From assembly GCF_964275005.1 (NCBI RefSeq), contig NC_092695.1, positions 9,072,197 to 9,136,196 on the forward strand: DNA of 64,000 nt, given 5' to 3'. The DNA comes from Diadema setosum (lineage: Eukaryota > Echinodermata > Echinoidea > Diadematoida > Diadematidae). A program made the position numbers and the translations under genes. Shown here one piece after another: positions 25,901 to 35,972 of the stretch (its first letter is position 1; each line of letters starts with the position of its first letter). Under the pieces are notes generated by a model, which did no database searches, had not been told where the DNA came from, and saw only the letters and a program-made list of their open reading frames with translations.

Positions 25901-28274
25901 TAATCCTTAAGGGGGAGAAAAGAATATCAATCAGGTCCCTTGAGGGTTGAAATGGGAATGGAGCAGTTGTTCATGACAGTTGTAGGGGTTGGCGTGAAAA
26001 GAAGTATTTCCTTTCATCACATACTTCAAAATGCAGTCTCACCAGATTTGGTGGGAATCAGCCTTCAAGGGCAGGGAATGCAGTTATTCAAAAGGTAAAT
26101 GTGGTCCACAGGGTGTCCAGGGCGTGGTTACCAGAGGCCATAGCCTCAATCATCATCTCTATCGTGTAGAACAGGTGAACTGTATTGTGTGAAGGTACCC
26201 TTTTTGATAAAGAATAGTACACTGACATGTGTTTGTGGGACTGCAGAAGAGGTAGCATGTAATTGCATATCATCAAGGGGACCATAGGAAGGTTACATCA
26301 AGGTCAGTGCTTCATGAAGCTGATGTGCATGTCAAGTTCCCCTGGGCTTTTTTTTTTTTTTTTTTTTTTTGGTCATGATTTCATATTGCTGTACTTGGAT
26401 CTTTTACCTTCTCCTTTATTTCTTAGCACTGGACATAAATTGCAGCATTGTGTCCATTTCCACACACAAGTACCAGTAGTCAAGGTATGATGTTCTTGTC
26501 TCCTGTGCAGGGTCGTCACATGGTACGAGATGACTGGTCTGCATGTCCCAGCTGTGACTTTCCAGCCCTGTACTCAGAGTTCACTAGGTAAGACCTGTTT
26601 TCCATCATAGATACTAGATTTCCTATTTTCCATCTAGATCCAATTTCGATAGATTGACAATTTAAAGGGATAGTACAGTATTGGTGGAGATGAGAATTGG
26701 GCTTTTAACTTTTTGTGAGATACCAAGAAGACACTTATGATATAGTACAGGGCATACCATTTTAAGAGGAATTCAAAATTTATTTGATGAAAATCGGGTT
26801 TGGAATGACTGAAACATCGAAAAACAAAGTAAAACAAAGCGATCGTAATAAAGTGTGGGTCCCACACTTTATTAGAATCGCTCTTTTTGGATATCTCAGC
26901 CGTTTCAAAACCAATTTTCTTCAAATAAACATTGAATTCCTCATAGAATTACATGCTCTTTCATATTTCATAAGAGGTTTCTCATTATCTCACCAAAAAA
27001 TGTTAGAAACCTGAAACTAGGTCTCGACCAAAACTATACGATCCCTTTAAAGGGCACAGTCTTATACCAAACAACATTATTTTCCACTAGACTATCTTAT
27101 ATGCTGAAATGCATTGGAAACTCCACAATAAATACAGGCAACAAACGCATACTCAAAGAATTGAAAACTTCTTTGGTATTGTCTTGCTATTGGTTGAGGT
27201 GCTCATGACCTATAGATGTAGAAAGCATGTAGCTGAGTAAAACTAAATGCACTAAGTGCTTTAACGTACCATATGTCCCCAAAAAAAAATTACAATGGGA
27301 CCCTCCGCAATGGTAACTTTAAAAATAGTGAATCACCAAATACAGTTTCAGAGTGTGAAACTATAACTAATTACCCACATCTTACTGAAAACCCCGTCCA
27401 ATTTTCTTCAGTGGTCAAAGAGAAATGAGGAGTTTTGTAGAGCATGTCAGGAATCCCTTCCCTCTAAGTTCTGCCCATTGTGTTCACACATTATGCAATT
27501 CCAAGAGCATCCAAGTACTAAATTCGAAAGAATCAGACCTCTGATATGCTTTACAAAGATCCACATTTCTCTGTGACAAGCTAACCAAATTGAATGGGGT
27601 TTTCTTCAATAATAGAGCTAAGATGTTATATTTCAAGACCCTGAAGTACATGTAGCATTCAGACAGTTTAATCACATTGGAAGTTTTCAATGCGAAAACC
27701 CAAGTGTATTTTTTTTTTTTGAGACTTACTGTATATGTGTCTCACACAAATTTCAGCAAATATAGCCTCTCATTAATGTGAATGCCTACTTGGTATCCTT
27801 GATATGACTATGCCAGGACCACCATAAATTTCAAATTCAAATTCAAATTCAAATTTATTTCACATGCTAAAAAGAAAACATCACGTTCACAATCAAACAG
27901 AAGAGAAAAATATACAATCAAACATAGCACGTGAGGGATCAGTAAAGGCCGTATGAAGCCTATCGAGGCCGATTCCCTTACAAACAATAAATAGTACGCA
28001 ATTTCCATCAAATATACATCAAGGAACAAGAAATAAGAAATGATGGACTACACTGTGTACATTGTTCTATTTGACTATGCACACCAAAGAAGAATATAAA
28101 TTCATGCCTCATACTATTTGCACCTCCTAAACAGACTTATATTTTACCCTTCCTCGTTTCAGCTTGCTGGAGAATGAGGATACATGTCCGATGTGTTCAG
28201 AGAACGTCAAGGCAGGGCGGGTGAAGAAAGTTGAAGATCCATCTATATACCTTCAACCTCAAGGAGAAGAGTGA
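164..28274 (+). CDS. WDR19: WDR19/IFT144, intraflagellar transport complex A subunit (3' part, 23 exons)
   Basis: Exons: 164-407, 3359-3473, 9342-9448, 12476-12598, 13126-13275, 13742-13889, 14401-14567, 15321-15456, 16003-16064, 16448-16668, 17546-17603, 18308-18537, 19443-19583, 20718-20807, 21090-21214, 21887-22068, 23207-23381, 23845-23969, 24199-24280, 24692-24842, 25445-25568, 26511-26587, 28163-28274 (stop TGA 28272-28274). All junctions are GT-AG and in phase, giving 1047 residues; exon 1 starts on the third base of a codon, so about 300 N-terminal residues lie before the window. The protein resembles vertebrate WDR19 along its whole length, for example [54 protein letters not shown] and the CPxC-rich C-terminus. 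Residues 1-351 finish the WD-repeat region, 352-943 are TPR-like helices, and the rest carries Cys pairs. The family works in IFT-A, in retrograde ciliary transport and ciliary membrane-protein entry. No frameshift or lost exon is visible. Confidence 0.96.
408..3358 (+). other. WDR19 intron 1 in window
   Basis: A 2.95 kb AT-rich intron between GTGAGA and CAG. It holds homopolymer T runs (about 810, 1941 and 2609) and a short TA run near 840. I see no convincing exon, RNA gene or complete transposon; the short open frames here are compositional. Confidence 0.6.
3728..3908. mobile_element. Short TA-flanked MITE
   Basis: Starts CTGTAAACTTGAAGTGG after TA and ends in CCACTTTTACAG followed by TA, so the ends are imperfect inverted repeats with a TA duplication. 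There is no coding capacity. The end sequence (CTGTAAAAGTGGAAATTT-like) recurs near 29545 and 45106, suggesting one dispersed family of Tc1/mariner-type target choice. Confidence 0.65.
7291..7437. mobile_element. 147-bp fold-back MITE
   Basis: Terminal inverted repeats of about 28 bp: the left begins GGGTCCCGTTTCATAAAACT and the right ends AGTTTTATGAAACGGGGCCC, with one mismatch in those 20 bases. The centre is about 90 bp and non-coding. A degenerate relative lies at 12949-13110. Confidence 0.8.
9449..12475 (+). other. WDR19 intron 3 in window
   Basis: A 3.0 kb intron from GTGAGA to CAG. It contains a G10 run near 10160, several A/T homopolymers and the 79-bp element at 11448-11526. No other gene signal was seen. 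Confidence 0.55.
11448..11526. mobile_element. 79-bp mini inverted-repeat element
   Basis: Begins TTAACCCTCTGGGCACTGTC and ends GTTGCTGACAGGGTTAA, giving short terminal inverted repeats flanked by TTAA-type ends. Too small to encode anything; probably a deletion derivative of a DNA transposon. Confidence 0.5.
12949..13110. mobile_element. Degenerate fold-back MITE ending 15 nt before a WDR19 exon
   Basis: The left end GGGTTCCATGTCACACAGAG pairs imperfectly with the right end (TTTTATGAAATGAGACCC). The ends resemble those of the 7291-7437 element. The right end stops 15 nt before the exon beginning at 13126, so the branch-point region of that acceptor probably lies inside the element. Confidence 0.5.
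14815..15295. repeat. 33-bp minisatellite (GATA-rich) before a WDR19 exon
   Basis: About ten tandem copies of a 33-bp unit containing GATAGCTTGTTGTGAGA, preceded by pure GATA repeats near 14817. The units start 33 bp apart (GATAGCT at 14939, 14972 and 15005). Because 33 is divisible by three, the minus strand stays open for about 200 codons with an 11-residue repeat; this is an arithmetic effect, not a gene. The array ends 26 nt before the exon at 15321. Confidence 0.9.
19195..19389. mobile_element. 195-bp TA-flanked MITE
   Basis: Terminal inverted repeats: CTGTACGAGCTGAAATTTT on the left and AAAATTTCAGCTCGTACAG on the right, differing only by short indels and bounded by TA on both sides. 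The interior is rich in TTCGCG/CGCGAA motifs. It lies in a WDR19 intron, ending 53 nt before the exon at 19443. Confidence 0.85.
19917..20130 (-). mobile_element. LINE/SINE 3' tail with (TATG)n microsatellite, antisense
   Basis: About 165 bp of ATAC/ATGC repeats (19917-20082) is followed by a short unique segment containing TATAGCGCTATTCTC and CTCAAGGCGC. Read on the - strand this is an AAGCGCCTTGAG segment running into a (TATG)n tail, a typical 3' end of a 5'-truncated non-LTR retroelement. No coding part remains. Confidence 0.6.
21324..21375. mobile_element. Solo left end of a pogo/Tigger-like element
   Basis: After TA comes CAGTAGGACCTTGATTATCC, closely matching the terminal repeat of the complete element at 22694-23120, then related ATTCTCTGTTATCCGGATG sequence. 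I could not find the matching right end, so this copy seems truncated or decayed. It lies in a WDR19 intron. Confidence 0.6.
22694..23120. mobile_element. 427-bp non-autonomous pogo/Tigger-like DNA transposon
   Basis: Perfect terminal inverted repeats of about 24 bp (CAGTTCGACCTCGATTATCC and onward), with TA on both sides as target duplication. Repeated TTATCCGGA motifs occur inside both ends. No transposase frame, so it is a non-autonomous (MITE-like) copy. The CAGT start and TA duplication fit the pogo/Tigger branch of Tc1/mariner. It lies in the WDR19 intron before the exon at 23207. Confidence 0.85.
24950..25310. repeat. Dispersed repeat with CTGT/CCGT microsatellite
   Basis: A GGTTTGTTCGTCTGTCC run of CTGT/CCGT units (about 24985-25050) is followed by TATGGACAGCATAACTTAAAA and a decayed stretch mentioning AACGTGGCATATAT and GGTGCACATGCTCAGGGTCA. 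This layout resembles a repeat I have seen in several marine invertebrates. Family and ends are not resolved. Confidence 0.45.
25648..25875. repeat. (GAT)n/(GGT)n degenerate microsatellite
   Basis: About 230 bp of GATGAT, GACGAC and GGTGGT triplets just after the WDR19 exon at 25445-25568. On the opposite strand it gives long His/Ile/Ser runs in three frames, which are low-complexity artefacts. Confidence 0.9.
26662..27050. mobile_element. 389-bp fold-back element, copy 1 (TTAA-flanked)
   Basis: The two ends, TTAAAGGGATAGTACAG and CTATACGATCCCTTTAA, are inverted and flanked by TTAA. The arms pair along most of the length, meeting near 26860 at GTGTGGGTCCCACAC, so the transcript could form a hairpin of nearly 190 bp per arm. 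No protein is coded. A second copy of the same length is at 30707-31095. Confidence 0.85.
27826..28035 (-). mobile_element. 3' end of a 5'-truncated LINE, antisense
   Basis: On the - strand a stretch with GAATCGGCCTCGATAGGCTT and TTTAGCATGTGAAATAAATT ends in a (TTGAAT)n tail (27826-27855). A short hexamer tail after an AATAAA-like motif is usual for some non-LTR elements. It sits in the last WDR19 intron, opposite to the gene. No reverse transcriptase domain remains. Confidence 0.6.
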
Positions 28275-28695
28275 CCCCCTTTCATTAAAGTGATGAGAGA
28301 TTTGATAGTCTAGTAGTTCAGTCAGATTTTTGTCATTCAGGGAAACCCATTGTAAGGAGCTTGCTCACAATGAGGTACCTCTTTCCAAGAGCTATTCATT
28401 TGTCCCGATTTGCCATTACTGTTTTTAACTGGTCTCTTTTGTAATATGGGGCAACAAGGTACCAGTTATAACAAGATGAAATTGGCTGTTTTGCGACCTC
28501 ATTGTAATGGGGTTCCCCTGTTCTACACTGAATGCCCCACAATGCTAACTCTATAATAGATGTTATCTTCAAATTAAATTTGCAAGAACACTGAAATTGT
28601 TAAATATCCCCAGCAAGAATGGGATACACCAGTTCCGATATTCCTAGGGTGGTTTCCACTGTCTTAGTTTGCCACTGTAACTCATATGCTGGAGG

Positions 28696-28701
28696 AATAA
28701 A
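28696..28701 (+). terminator. Candidate WDR19 polyadenylation signal
   Basis: AATAAA about 420 nt after the WDR19 stop. It is the first canonical hexamer I saw downstream, but further ones (near 32738, 33667 and 33779) exist, so the real 3' end is unknown. Confidence 0.3.
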
Positions 28702-28819
28702 GTTTGGAAACCAGGGCACATTCAGTCAGTTTTTTTGACGAAAAGTTACCCCTCTCCCATTTCCACATTTAAATTTTTACCAGCCAGTTGGTATTTGGTG
28801 TGCATCTCATTGTAATCTG

Positions 28820-28893
28820 ATTGTTGCCCACTCTGCAACATAGTCTATGGACTATGATTGTTGCCCACTCTGCAGCATAGTCTATGGACTATG
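28820..28893. repeat. 37-bp tandem duplication
   Basis: Two adjacent copies of a unit containing TTGTTGCCCACTCTGC and TAGTCTATGGACTATG, differing by one base (AACA versus AGCA). The unit also holds the palindrome-like CATAGTCTATGGACTATG. Confidence 0.85.
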
Positions 28894-29354
28894 ATCATTA
28901 CTACTAATTTCAGTCAATACTTCCTAGAATATCGATGCATTCAGAGGTCTCTTATGTCATGGTCATTAAAGCTACAGAAACCCAAAACAGTAGAGGGCTC
29001 TTGGTTCAGAGTTTATGCCCATAATACTTTGAAGCCACAAGTTTTTGTGTGTGTTGTATTCAAGAAATGTGGAGAAGAATTATATTCATTTCAATTTGCT
29101 GTATTCATAAAACCAAAACATGTTGAAGTCAATCACATGGAAGGTTTAGAGTTCACAATGTGCTTTAAGTGTTTTCTCTACCTTCAGTATTCTGAGACGA
29201 ATATTGCATAATCAGAACCTCAAGAATGTCCTTGTTACCTTGTTCTTATGTTGTCACTTGTCCTCTCACCATCCCAAGCACGTCAATGCTTAAACCAGCA
29301 TTGTCTCATAAAAATACCACTTAAACATTGCTGGTTACAATCATTGTAGCTGCC

Positions 29355-29575
29355 TTACAGCGAGCTGACTACTGTATGCTACATATCTTTCGAGGGGTTG
29401 TCACTTTCGCGAATTTGGCGCTATTTGTAAATTCAACAATACGTGAAAATATCATCTCTAATCCTGACATAAATGCATTGTGCCACTCACAAAATTGCCG
29501 GGAATTCTTGATTTGTGAAAAATTAGACTCATTAGAAATATGGCGTACTGTAAAAGTGGAAATTTTTGCTGGTCT
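29355..29575. mobile_element. Decayed inverted-repeat element, copy 1
   Basis: Contains TGCCACTCACAAAATTGCCG, TAGACTCATTAGAAATATGG and an ACTGTATGC-type left end. The reverse complement of 52500-52745 shows the same blocks in the same order, so the two are copies of one dispersed family. The open frame here is part of the repeat, not a gene. Confidence 0.55.
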
Positions 29576-30706
29576 GTAAATTTAGCACATTTTGCGTAAC
29601 GAGAAACTACTGTTAACATAAAAAGCACACAAGCATTTTTGATTGTTATGTTTTGTGTTGTTTTTTGTTGCTTGTTTTATGTTAAAAAAAAAAATCACTA
29701 TGTAATGTCTTGGTTCCGCTACGGTTAAAACTTGAAATTTATCTTACTCAGCAGAGTGTGAAAAATTACTCTTACCAAAATACCCACTTTGGCAGTATTC
29801 AGAAACTGATCAATAGCAAAGACAGAGCAACCAATGAATATCACTTTTAACAGAATCATTTTTTTTTTTCTTGTGCTCCTTTGTTTGTTTGTTGTTGCTG
29901 TTGTTTTTAGATACAACTCTGGTATGTACATACTGCAAATTCTTTATGACACATTCAGACCTGTTAATTACTTATCCAGGAAATTCAAAAGACTGTCACA
30001 TTTAACCAGTTTACAGCCTTGAGAACAATGTGAATTACACTTTCTAAGATTGTGTCTCCAAAGGGCCAGTTTTGAGAGTGAAGACTGTTTGATTTTGTAA
30101 GTCAAAGCACTTTACTGGATGTGTCATAATCGTAAAAAGTATTGATATTATGTGGCATGTCACATAAAGTCATATTTGAAGAATTACTGCAAATCATATG
30201 GTGCAGTTTGAAAGACATAATATGGTTATCATTACCAAAAGTGTGGTGATGGTGTGTGGCTGTGCAGGTGTCACATGTGAACTTTTATTATTGATATGAT
30301 GACAGTGATGATTTATTATAATTATAGGTATTACTGTGATTATCATTATTATCATTACCACTATCATCATCATCACCATCACCATTTAAATGCAATGCAA
30401 AATATACAGTGTGCCAAAGAGACAGATTTTTCTTTGTGTACATATTCTGTATAACTTACCTGTATTGGATATGTAGCATTCAGAGCTTTGTATCATATTG
30501 TGCCTTTGCCAGCCTCTGCACGGTAATACAAAGTTGTGGGAAGTCAAAAGCAAACATGACATTAGCTCCATACAGAGTCTGATGTCATGAACAATCTGGT
30601 GGCATGTAGGAGTGACATAACCCCTTTCTGTGCCAGTGACTTTGATTAGTGTGTATAAATGCTATGGGGTTTTCTGTGTCAAGTGGAACTCAAAGCATTT
30701 AGAGGG

Positions 30707-31095
30707 TTAAAGGGATGGTATAGTTTTGGTTGAGATGGAGCTTCAGGTTCCTAACTTTTTTTTTTTGTGAGATAATGAGAAACCTCTTCTGAAATACTAA
30801 AGAGCATACAATTTTAAGAGGAATTAAATGTTTACTTGATGAAAATTGGTTTTGAAATGGCTGAGATGTCTAAAAACAAAGAGGTCCTAATAAAAGGTGA
30901 GACCCACTTTTTATTAGGACCACTTTGTTTTACTTTGCTTTTGGATATCAAGCCATTTCAAAACAAATTTTAATGAGATAATCTTCATATTTCTCTTAGA
31001 ATTGTATGCTCTTTGACATATATGTGGTTTTTAATTATCTCACACAAAGTTAAAATCTGAATCCCCATGTCAATCGAAATTATACCGTCCCCTTT
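30707..31095. mobile_element. 389-bp fold-back element, copy 2
   Basis: Starts TTAAAGGGATGGTATAG and ends ATACCGTCCCCTTTA. The arms pair around a centre near 30900 (GGTGAGACCCACTTTTTATT). Same length and inner motifs (AATTTTAAGAGGAATT, GGTTTTGAAATGGCTGAG) as 26662-27050; the pair has diverged at many bases, so the insertions are not recent. Confidence 0.85.
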
Positions 31096-32030
31096 ATGCA
31101 CCTTTAACAACATCATATCTATTACACAGCTGTGGAGACTAGATGAATAGATGGTGGCAAATCAGCATTGGATGTGTGAATGCGACCGTGTCAATTTCTT
31201 TTGATACCACCGTATGTATTCAAAGTGAACCTGGTTTTAGGGGGAAATGTGTTTTAGCAGAGGATATGAGCATCTTGTATACCGGTACTGATATTGTATT
31301 TGTTCTGATATCTGAGTGATGTACATTTTCTGAGGCTTTAATTAATGGAGAATTTAACTACCACATACAGAAAAACAATACTACAGGTAGTAGAATAATT
31401 GGCCATTGACTGAAATCTAGTGTGCTAATTACATTGGTGGGATGTATTATAATCTATTCATTTTTCATTCGGGGAACCAGAAGCAATGCATTCCTTCCAA
31501 AACTACTAATTTGTTTGATATCATGCGATTACTGTCCTTCGGGAGCATTTCTCAGCTAGATTTTGGAATTCTGACACTTACGAAAGTCTCCTGAAGTTAT
31601 AGATTTTCATCCACTTAAGTTGGAATTAATAGACATATTTAGTAGACTTCAACTCTTCTGAATGACGACTTGAGAGGCACTTGATTTGTCTATTGTATTG
31701 GATTGTGACAAAACTGCAAACTACATGAATTTATATATCAAAGTATAACATTGTGTTTAGAGATATAATAACAAGGATCAGGACAAATTTGAAGGTCATG
31801 TCAGCAGTTAATTCAAAACTGGTATGCTACACTGTGATGTGATTGGTGTGGCATCAAATCAAATCATCTAAATCATATTCTTGTAGATTATAATCTATTA
31901 TCTTGTGTAATATCTTGGCTACAGACAAAGAATCTAATTTATTTCAGAGACAGTCTTGGAAGAGAAAACATAACAGAAGAGTATAAAAGTAGATGTGCAC
32001 GTCTGTTTGCTTTTAGGACTACAGTGAATC

Positions 32031-32160
32031 AAGTTTGGCAGAAATACAACATTGTTATTTAACAATTTTTTAGACATTGCGATGATTGTTAAATTGAACT
32101 TGGCAGAAATATAACATTGTTATGTTACAACTTTTTGAATAGTGTGGTAATCGCTTAAAA
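32031..32160. repeat. 65-bp imperfect tandem duplication
   Basis: TTGGCAGAAATACAACATTG at 32035 recurs 65 bp later as TTGGCAGAAATATAACATTG, with related downstream sequence (TTAACAATTTTTTAGA versus TTACAACTTTTTGAAT). Non-coding. Confidence 0.75.
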
Positions 32161-32889
32161 ACTGTGTGGCATGAGATGGTACGTCAATGCTGTGTGATAA
32201 CATCTGTCAACAAACTTTTTACATTTCTCTTGGTGAAATGAAAACCAAACATATTGATACTGATGCCTTGTAAAACATTAGACTTAACCATATGATGCTA
32301 GAATATTATTGTTGCAATTTTAAGTGTATTCATCTTGCTTTTTTCTGCAATTGATTTACTCATTTGAGGTGAGTTAAAACCCAAGAGAGTGAAAATGTCC
32401 CTCAGAAAAAAAAGAGAGTACTAAGCTGAATAAGTACTACATGTATAATGGTACATTAATGTATTCAAGAAATCATAAATCCATAATTTATTGTCTTTTG
32501 TACTGTTAGTGTACAGTTGTAGATATGTAAATATAACACCACTTAGAAGTCTGTACTTGTATATATGCAAAATTATCCATCCGCCTTTGCTGTGTATTTC
32601 TTATAGCTGTTTAAATTACCTTGACCCTTAGTATTCAGTATCATCAATTAAGTTTTGTGTTTCTGAGATGCAAGTGAAATGAGAACTGCGATGGATTTCT
32701 ATGGAAAAGTCTGTCTTTCTTTTTAGGCAATGCTTCAAATAAATTGTCCATATTTAATTTCTATGCCTCTCCATGAAACCTGTGCTTCTACTTGTCTTTC
32801 TTTCTGTTGTGTGTTGACATGCTACATAAGAACTGTACCTTGGTATTTAGTTTCCTGTGATGCAATGATGTGCAGCCACCACCATTGAA

Positions 32890-33451
32890 CGGACAAGTTC
32901 ACCTTAAACATACATGTGGATTGAGTGAATGCGGCAATATCGGTAAGAACGCATTGGTGAGAGTTTGAGGAAAATTGAATGATCTGTTCAAAAGTTATGA
33001 AGTTTAAAGTTTCTGCGCAGTCAGTGCTGGATGAGAAGACTACAGTTTATGATGTCACATGCACAGAAAAATACAAAGAAAATATAAAGAGATTTCCACA
33101 AAACTAAAAAAAAAAAAAGTACACAATCCTTTGACTGAATGTTCTTACTGCTCAGCATAAAAGGGTAATATCATTTTCCATGCTTTCTGGAAGAGGCAAG
33201 TCAAGTGCTCTTTTATTATGCGAGAAAAGTGAAAATGCTAGGTTTTCTTTCTGTCTTCTTTATATCGTTCTACACATGTAACATCACAAGCTGTAGTAGT
33301 CTTTTCATCCAACGATAGCACTGAAACTTCAAAAATCCATGACTTTTAAATGGCATGTTGGATCTTTGTCAAACTTTCACTAATGTGTTCTACTAATATT
33401 ACTGCATTCTCTCAATCCACATGTATATGAAGGTGAACATAGTATGTCCTT
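32890..33451. mobile_element. ~560-bp fold-back element, copy 1
   Basis: The left arm starts GGACAAGTTCACCTT and the right arm ends AAGGTGAACATAGTATGTCC. Inner blocks occur inverted in both arms, for example GTTTGAGGAAAATTGAATGA against the TTTGTCAAACTTTCAC region, and CTGGATGAGAAGACTAC against GTAGTCTTTTCATCCA. No coding capacity. A second copy is at 61210-61780. Confidence 0.8.
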
Positions 33452-34464
33452 TGACAACTCAGGAGTGAGATCCTTGTCCCAATTAAGCAGCTGTCTATAA
33501 GAGAAGTCAGACTAGAGTTATTTGCATTCTACGCAAATTTCAATGATAGCCCACACGTCACACTGTGCCATTCGCACACTGGAAGTATCACTAATTAGCT
33601 CAGACTTCAAGTATGACTGTATTCATCAGAGAGAAGTTCATATGTCGCTGATAGCGAATTTTGTTTAATAAAGTTGCTATAACAGAGGTAGATTGATATG
33701 CATGGCACTGGGCTGAGCATGCTACATAGACTATGTGATGGATTGTGTGGCAGTAAATATTTCAGTTTATTTTGAGTAAATAAAGCACTCTTTAGCAGTT
33801 TTTATGACATTTTCATGCCAACATGTACTTTTTTGTTTGTCATAAATCCATATAAGTTTTTCTCAATCTGGGAATGAAGATTAACCTTGTTAATATTGAT
33901 TTTAGGATTAATCTTATACAAAATATGTTTCATTTTCTATTTCTGATTTTCTATAAATACATTAACCCATTAAGTCGAAGAATATTGACATGAAAAAACA
34001 ACAACAAAATAAATTTGGAATCGAGAAACACATTTTTTATCTGTCAGAGTGTGTTGTGAATTTAGACATCAAGAACATAGGCCTACTTTTAGCTGTTAAG
34101 AGACTTTTGAAAATTCTATGGCTAAAGCAAAAAATTGTACATGTATGAAAAAGAAAATGTTAAGATTCCCAAAAGAGTGTTTTGTTGTTGTTGTCGGTTT
34201 TTTTTTTACTTTTAGCTAATAAATGCGATGTCAAAAGTGAAATTGTGATGAAGGGACAGCATCAAACCATCAAGCCAAATAGGCCCTATTGTTTCTAAAA
34301 CTTTATTAGTTATGCACTCAGGACTATTTGTCTCTGTGAAAGAGCTTGTTATGCATTGATTAAAGACCAACATACTGGTAGAGTTGTGTTGTTACAGTGA
34401 AATGTGATAATCATAATGATAAAATCATAATTATCATAACTTTCTCCAGTCTCTCCATATTTTT

Positions 34465-34600
34465 CTAGACAGCGCCATCTTTTGTTTCACATGCTACAGT
34501 CGTTGTCCACAACAACCGAATGTGCGTCGCATACACATTACACCGGGTGATAGGAACGCTACTGCCGTAATATTTTTGTTCATGTCTAGCTGAGGTGAGA
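34465..34600 (+). promoter_or_regulatory. Candidate CpG-bearing promoter / 5' exon of LRRC51
   Basis: A short patch with more CpG than its surroundings (AGCGCCATCTTTTG, GTGCGTCGCAT, ACACCGGGTG). At 34592/34593 there is a strong donor-like CTGAG|GTGAGATC. The LRRC51 ATG exon appears to begin after a good acceptor (TTTCTCCTCTAG, ending 37389), so a non-coding first exon should exist upstream; this is the best candidate I see. GTTGTCCACAAC at about 34501 loosely resembles an RFX X-box half-site pair. A minus-strand frame also overlaps. Evidence is indirect. Confidence 0.25.
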
Positions 34601-34868
34601 TCATCGTCTTTCTCAAGCTTTCTCACTGTAGTATTTATGGCTTTCCAAATGTCGTTCAGTGGTTGTAATGTATAGAAACTCATGTTTACATCCCTAAAAT
34701 ATCACGTAAATACTGACTTGGTGTGAAGATTTTTGCTGTGGGTTAGTCCCATGTGTAGAAATTTTTGCTGGTGAAGAAGAAAAAATGCTGTTTGTATAGG
34801 TGCCTAGATCAAACGTGTTGTTAATGTGGTCTAGCGGGCGGAGTCTAACGTTAGATACATGTAGGGTT

Positions 34869-35414
34869 GGACCTACTACTCATCGACCGCCTAATGTTTA
34901 TTTGCTTGATAAGAATATTTAACACTGAAATTCACGTAAAAAACTTGACCTACGTGATTGAGAAAATCCAGCTCTATCAAATGCCGTTGTTCCCTTTTCG
35001 ATTCGAAGTTTCAGTGCAAAAATATCGCCGACGAACTTGCGTGGCCTCGTTTCAGCTCCCCGCGGTATATCGCGTTATTAGGATCGACCGCTGTTTTTGC
35101 ACTGACAATGCACGCAAATCGAGTTGTATTGAACACCGTGTTGTACGAAGCTTTTTAGAAGCCTTTTTAGAAACTTCCATAGACATTACATTGTGCTGTC
35201 ATTACGATTCAGTGAAAATATTCATTCGAAATTTTGTCCTTGATTAAAACCATTAATGAACAGTGAATTATCGCGTTTTCCCACACCATCCTCATCTACA
35301 TTCAAAGCCAATCCATTTTTATGTGCTTTGCGCGCAGAGAAGTGCGTACTAAGTGTTCAGTGCGCAAATTATACGCGTTCGGTTTAAAAGAAGGTGGTCG
35401 ATATGTAGTAGGGC
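34869..35414. mobile_element. 546-bp inverted-repeat element, family 'CATCGACC', copy 1
   Basis: Left end GGACCTACTACTCATCGACC; right end GGTCGATATGTAGTAGGGC, inverted with a few mismatches. The interior is CpG-rich and has short open frames but no recognisable domain. Copy 2 at 35973-36502 has the same ends and a similar size. The 12-bp palindrome TCTAACGTTAGA occurs close to its left side, with near copies to its right (about 35422 and 35457). Confidence 0.65.
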
Positions 35415-35596
35415 TACCATACTAACGTTAGAAGACTAACCAAAGTTCTAGAATGTCTAACGTTAGACTCTAGATCCCCATCTAGGCAGAGCTGCTTGAT
35501 ACAGTATGACCAGTGATGACATCAGTCGTATTAATTATTTGACGTAAAATTTAAATGGCAGAGCTAGTATAGCGAGACAGGAGAGTAGAGTCAGAG

Positions 35597-35754
35597 CAGG
35601 GGCGGATCCAGGAATTCCGTAAAGAGGGGGCGTGTTTACAAAAATAAAGGGAGGGCGCACGCACCCCTCCCCCCATTTTTTTCTTTTTATTTCTTTTGTT
35701 TCAACAAAAAAAGGGGGCGTGCGCCGGTTGCTGTCCTCCCTGGATCCGCCCCTG
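35597..35754. mobile_element. 158-bp hAT-like MITE (CAGGGGCGGATCC ends), copy 1
   Basis: Terminal repeats CAGGGGCGGATCCAGG and CCTGGATCCGCCCCTG are perfect inverses. TCAGAG stands directly on both sides, a likely target duplication. The centre holds AAGGGAGGGCGCACGCACCC and AGGGGGCGTGCGCCGG. The CAGGG start suggests hAT, but only six duplicated bases are clear where eight are usual. Confidence 0.85.
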
Positions 35755-35972
35755 TCAGAGACTCATCACATGGAAAGTCAAGAAATTGTCTTTAAGTTTT
35801 AGGCTGGGCCAAGACTCTAAATCAGTATTATTATTATTTTTTAATAGATTTGTATCTATTTGGCACCTTCTATGATTCATACATCAGAACTTGCTAAATG
35901 ATATTCACTCCTAATCGCAGAAAGCTAGATCATGTAGAAATCCTAGCTTAAGATGAAACTTTGTGTTTAGCT

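Larger units (their letters stand above)
25445..28274 (+). other. WDR19: WDR19 C-terminal zinc-binding-like cysteine region (3 exons)
   Basis: The last three coding exons (25445-25568, 26511-26587, 28163-28274) encode paired cysteines: CPYC and CPGC in the first, CPSC in the second, CPMC in the third, with the conserved blocks [28 protein letters not shown] and [13 protein letters not shown]. Spacing suggests two zinc-ribbon/treble-clef-like modules, as in the C-terminus of other IFT-A subunits. Zinc binding is inferred from the pattern. Confidence 0.85.
28275..34460 (+). other. WDR19 3' UTR and WDR19-LRRC51 spacer
   Basis: About 6.2 kb without a supported gene. Contents: a candidate poly(A) signal (28696), a 37-bp tandem duplication (28820), a decayed inverted-repeat element (29355), fold-back elements (30707 and 32890), a CAT-type microsatellite (about 30285-30385) and a 65-bp tandem duplication (32031). 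How far the WDR19 transcript extends cannot be told. Confidence 0.6.

Noticed and set aside
34465..34683. ANAPC15, the third gene of the human LRRC51-LAMTOR1 cluster
   Set aside because: The minus-strand frame here lacks that protein's acidic Asp/Glu-rich tail and any similarity I recognise.
34867..35247. A 126-codon + strand frame with basic and Cys residues
   Set aside because: It lies wholly inside a 546-bp inverted-repeat element and shows no recognisable domain.
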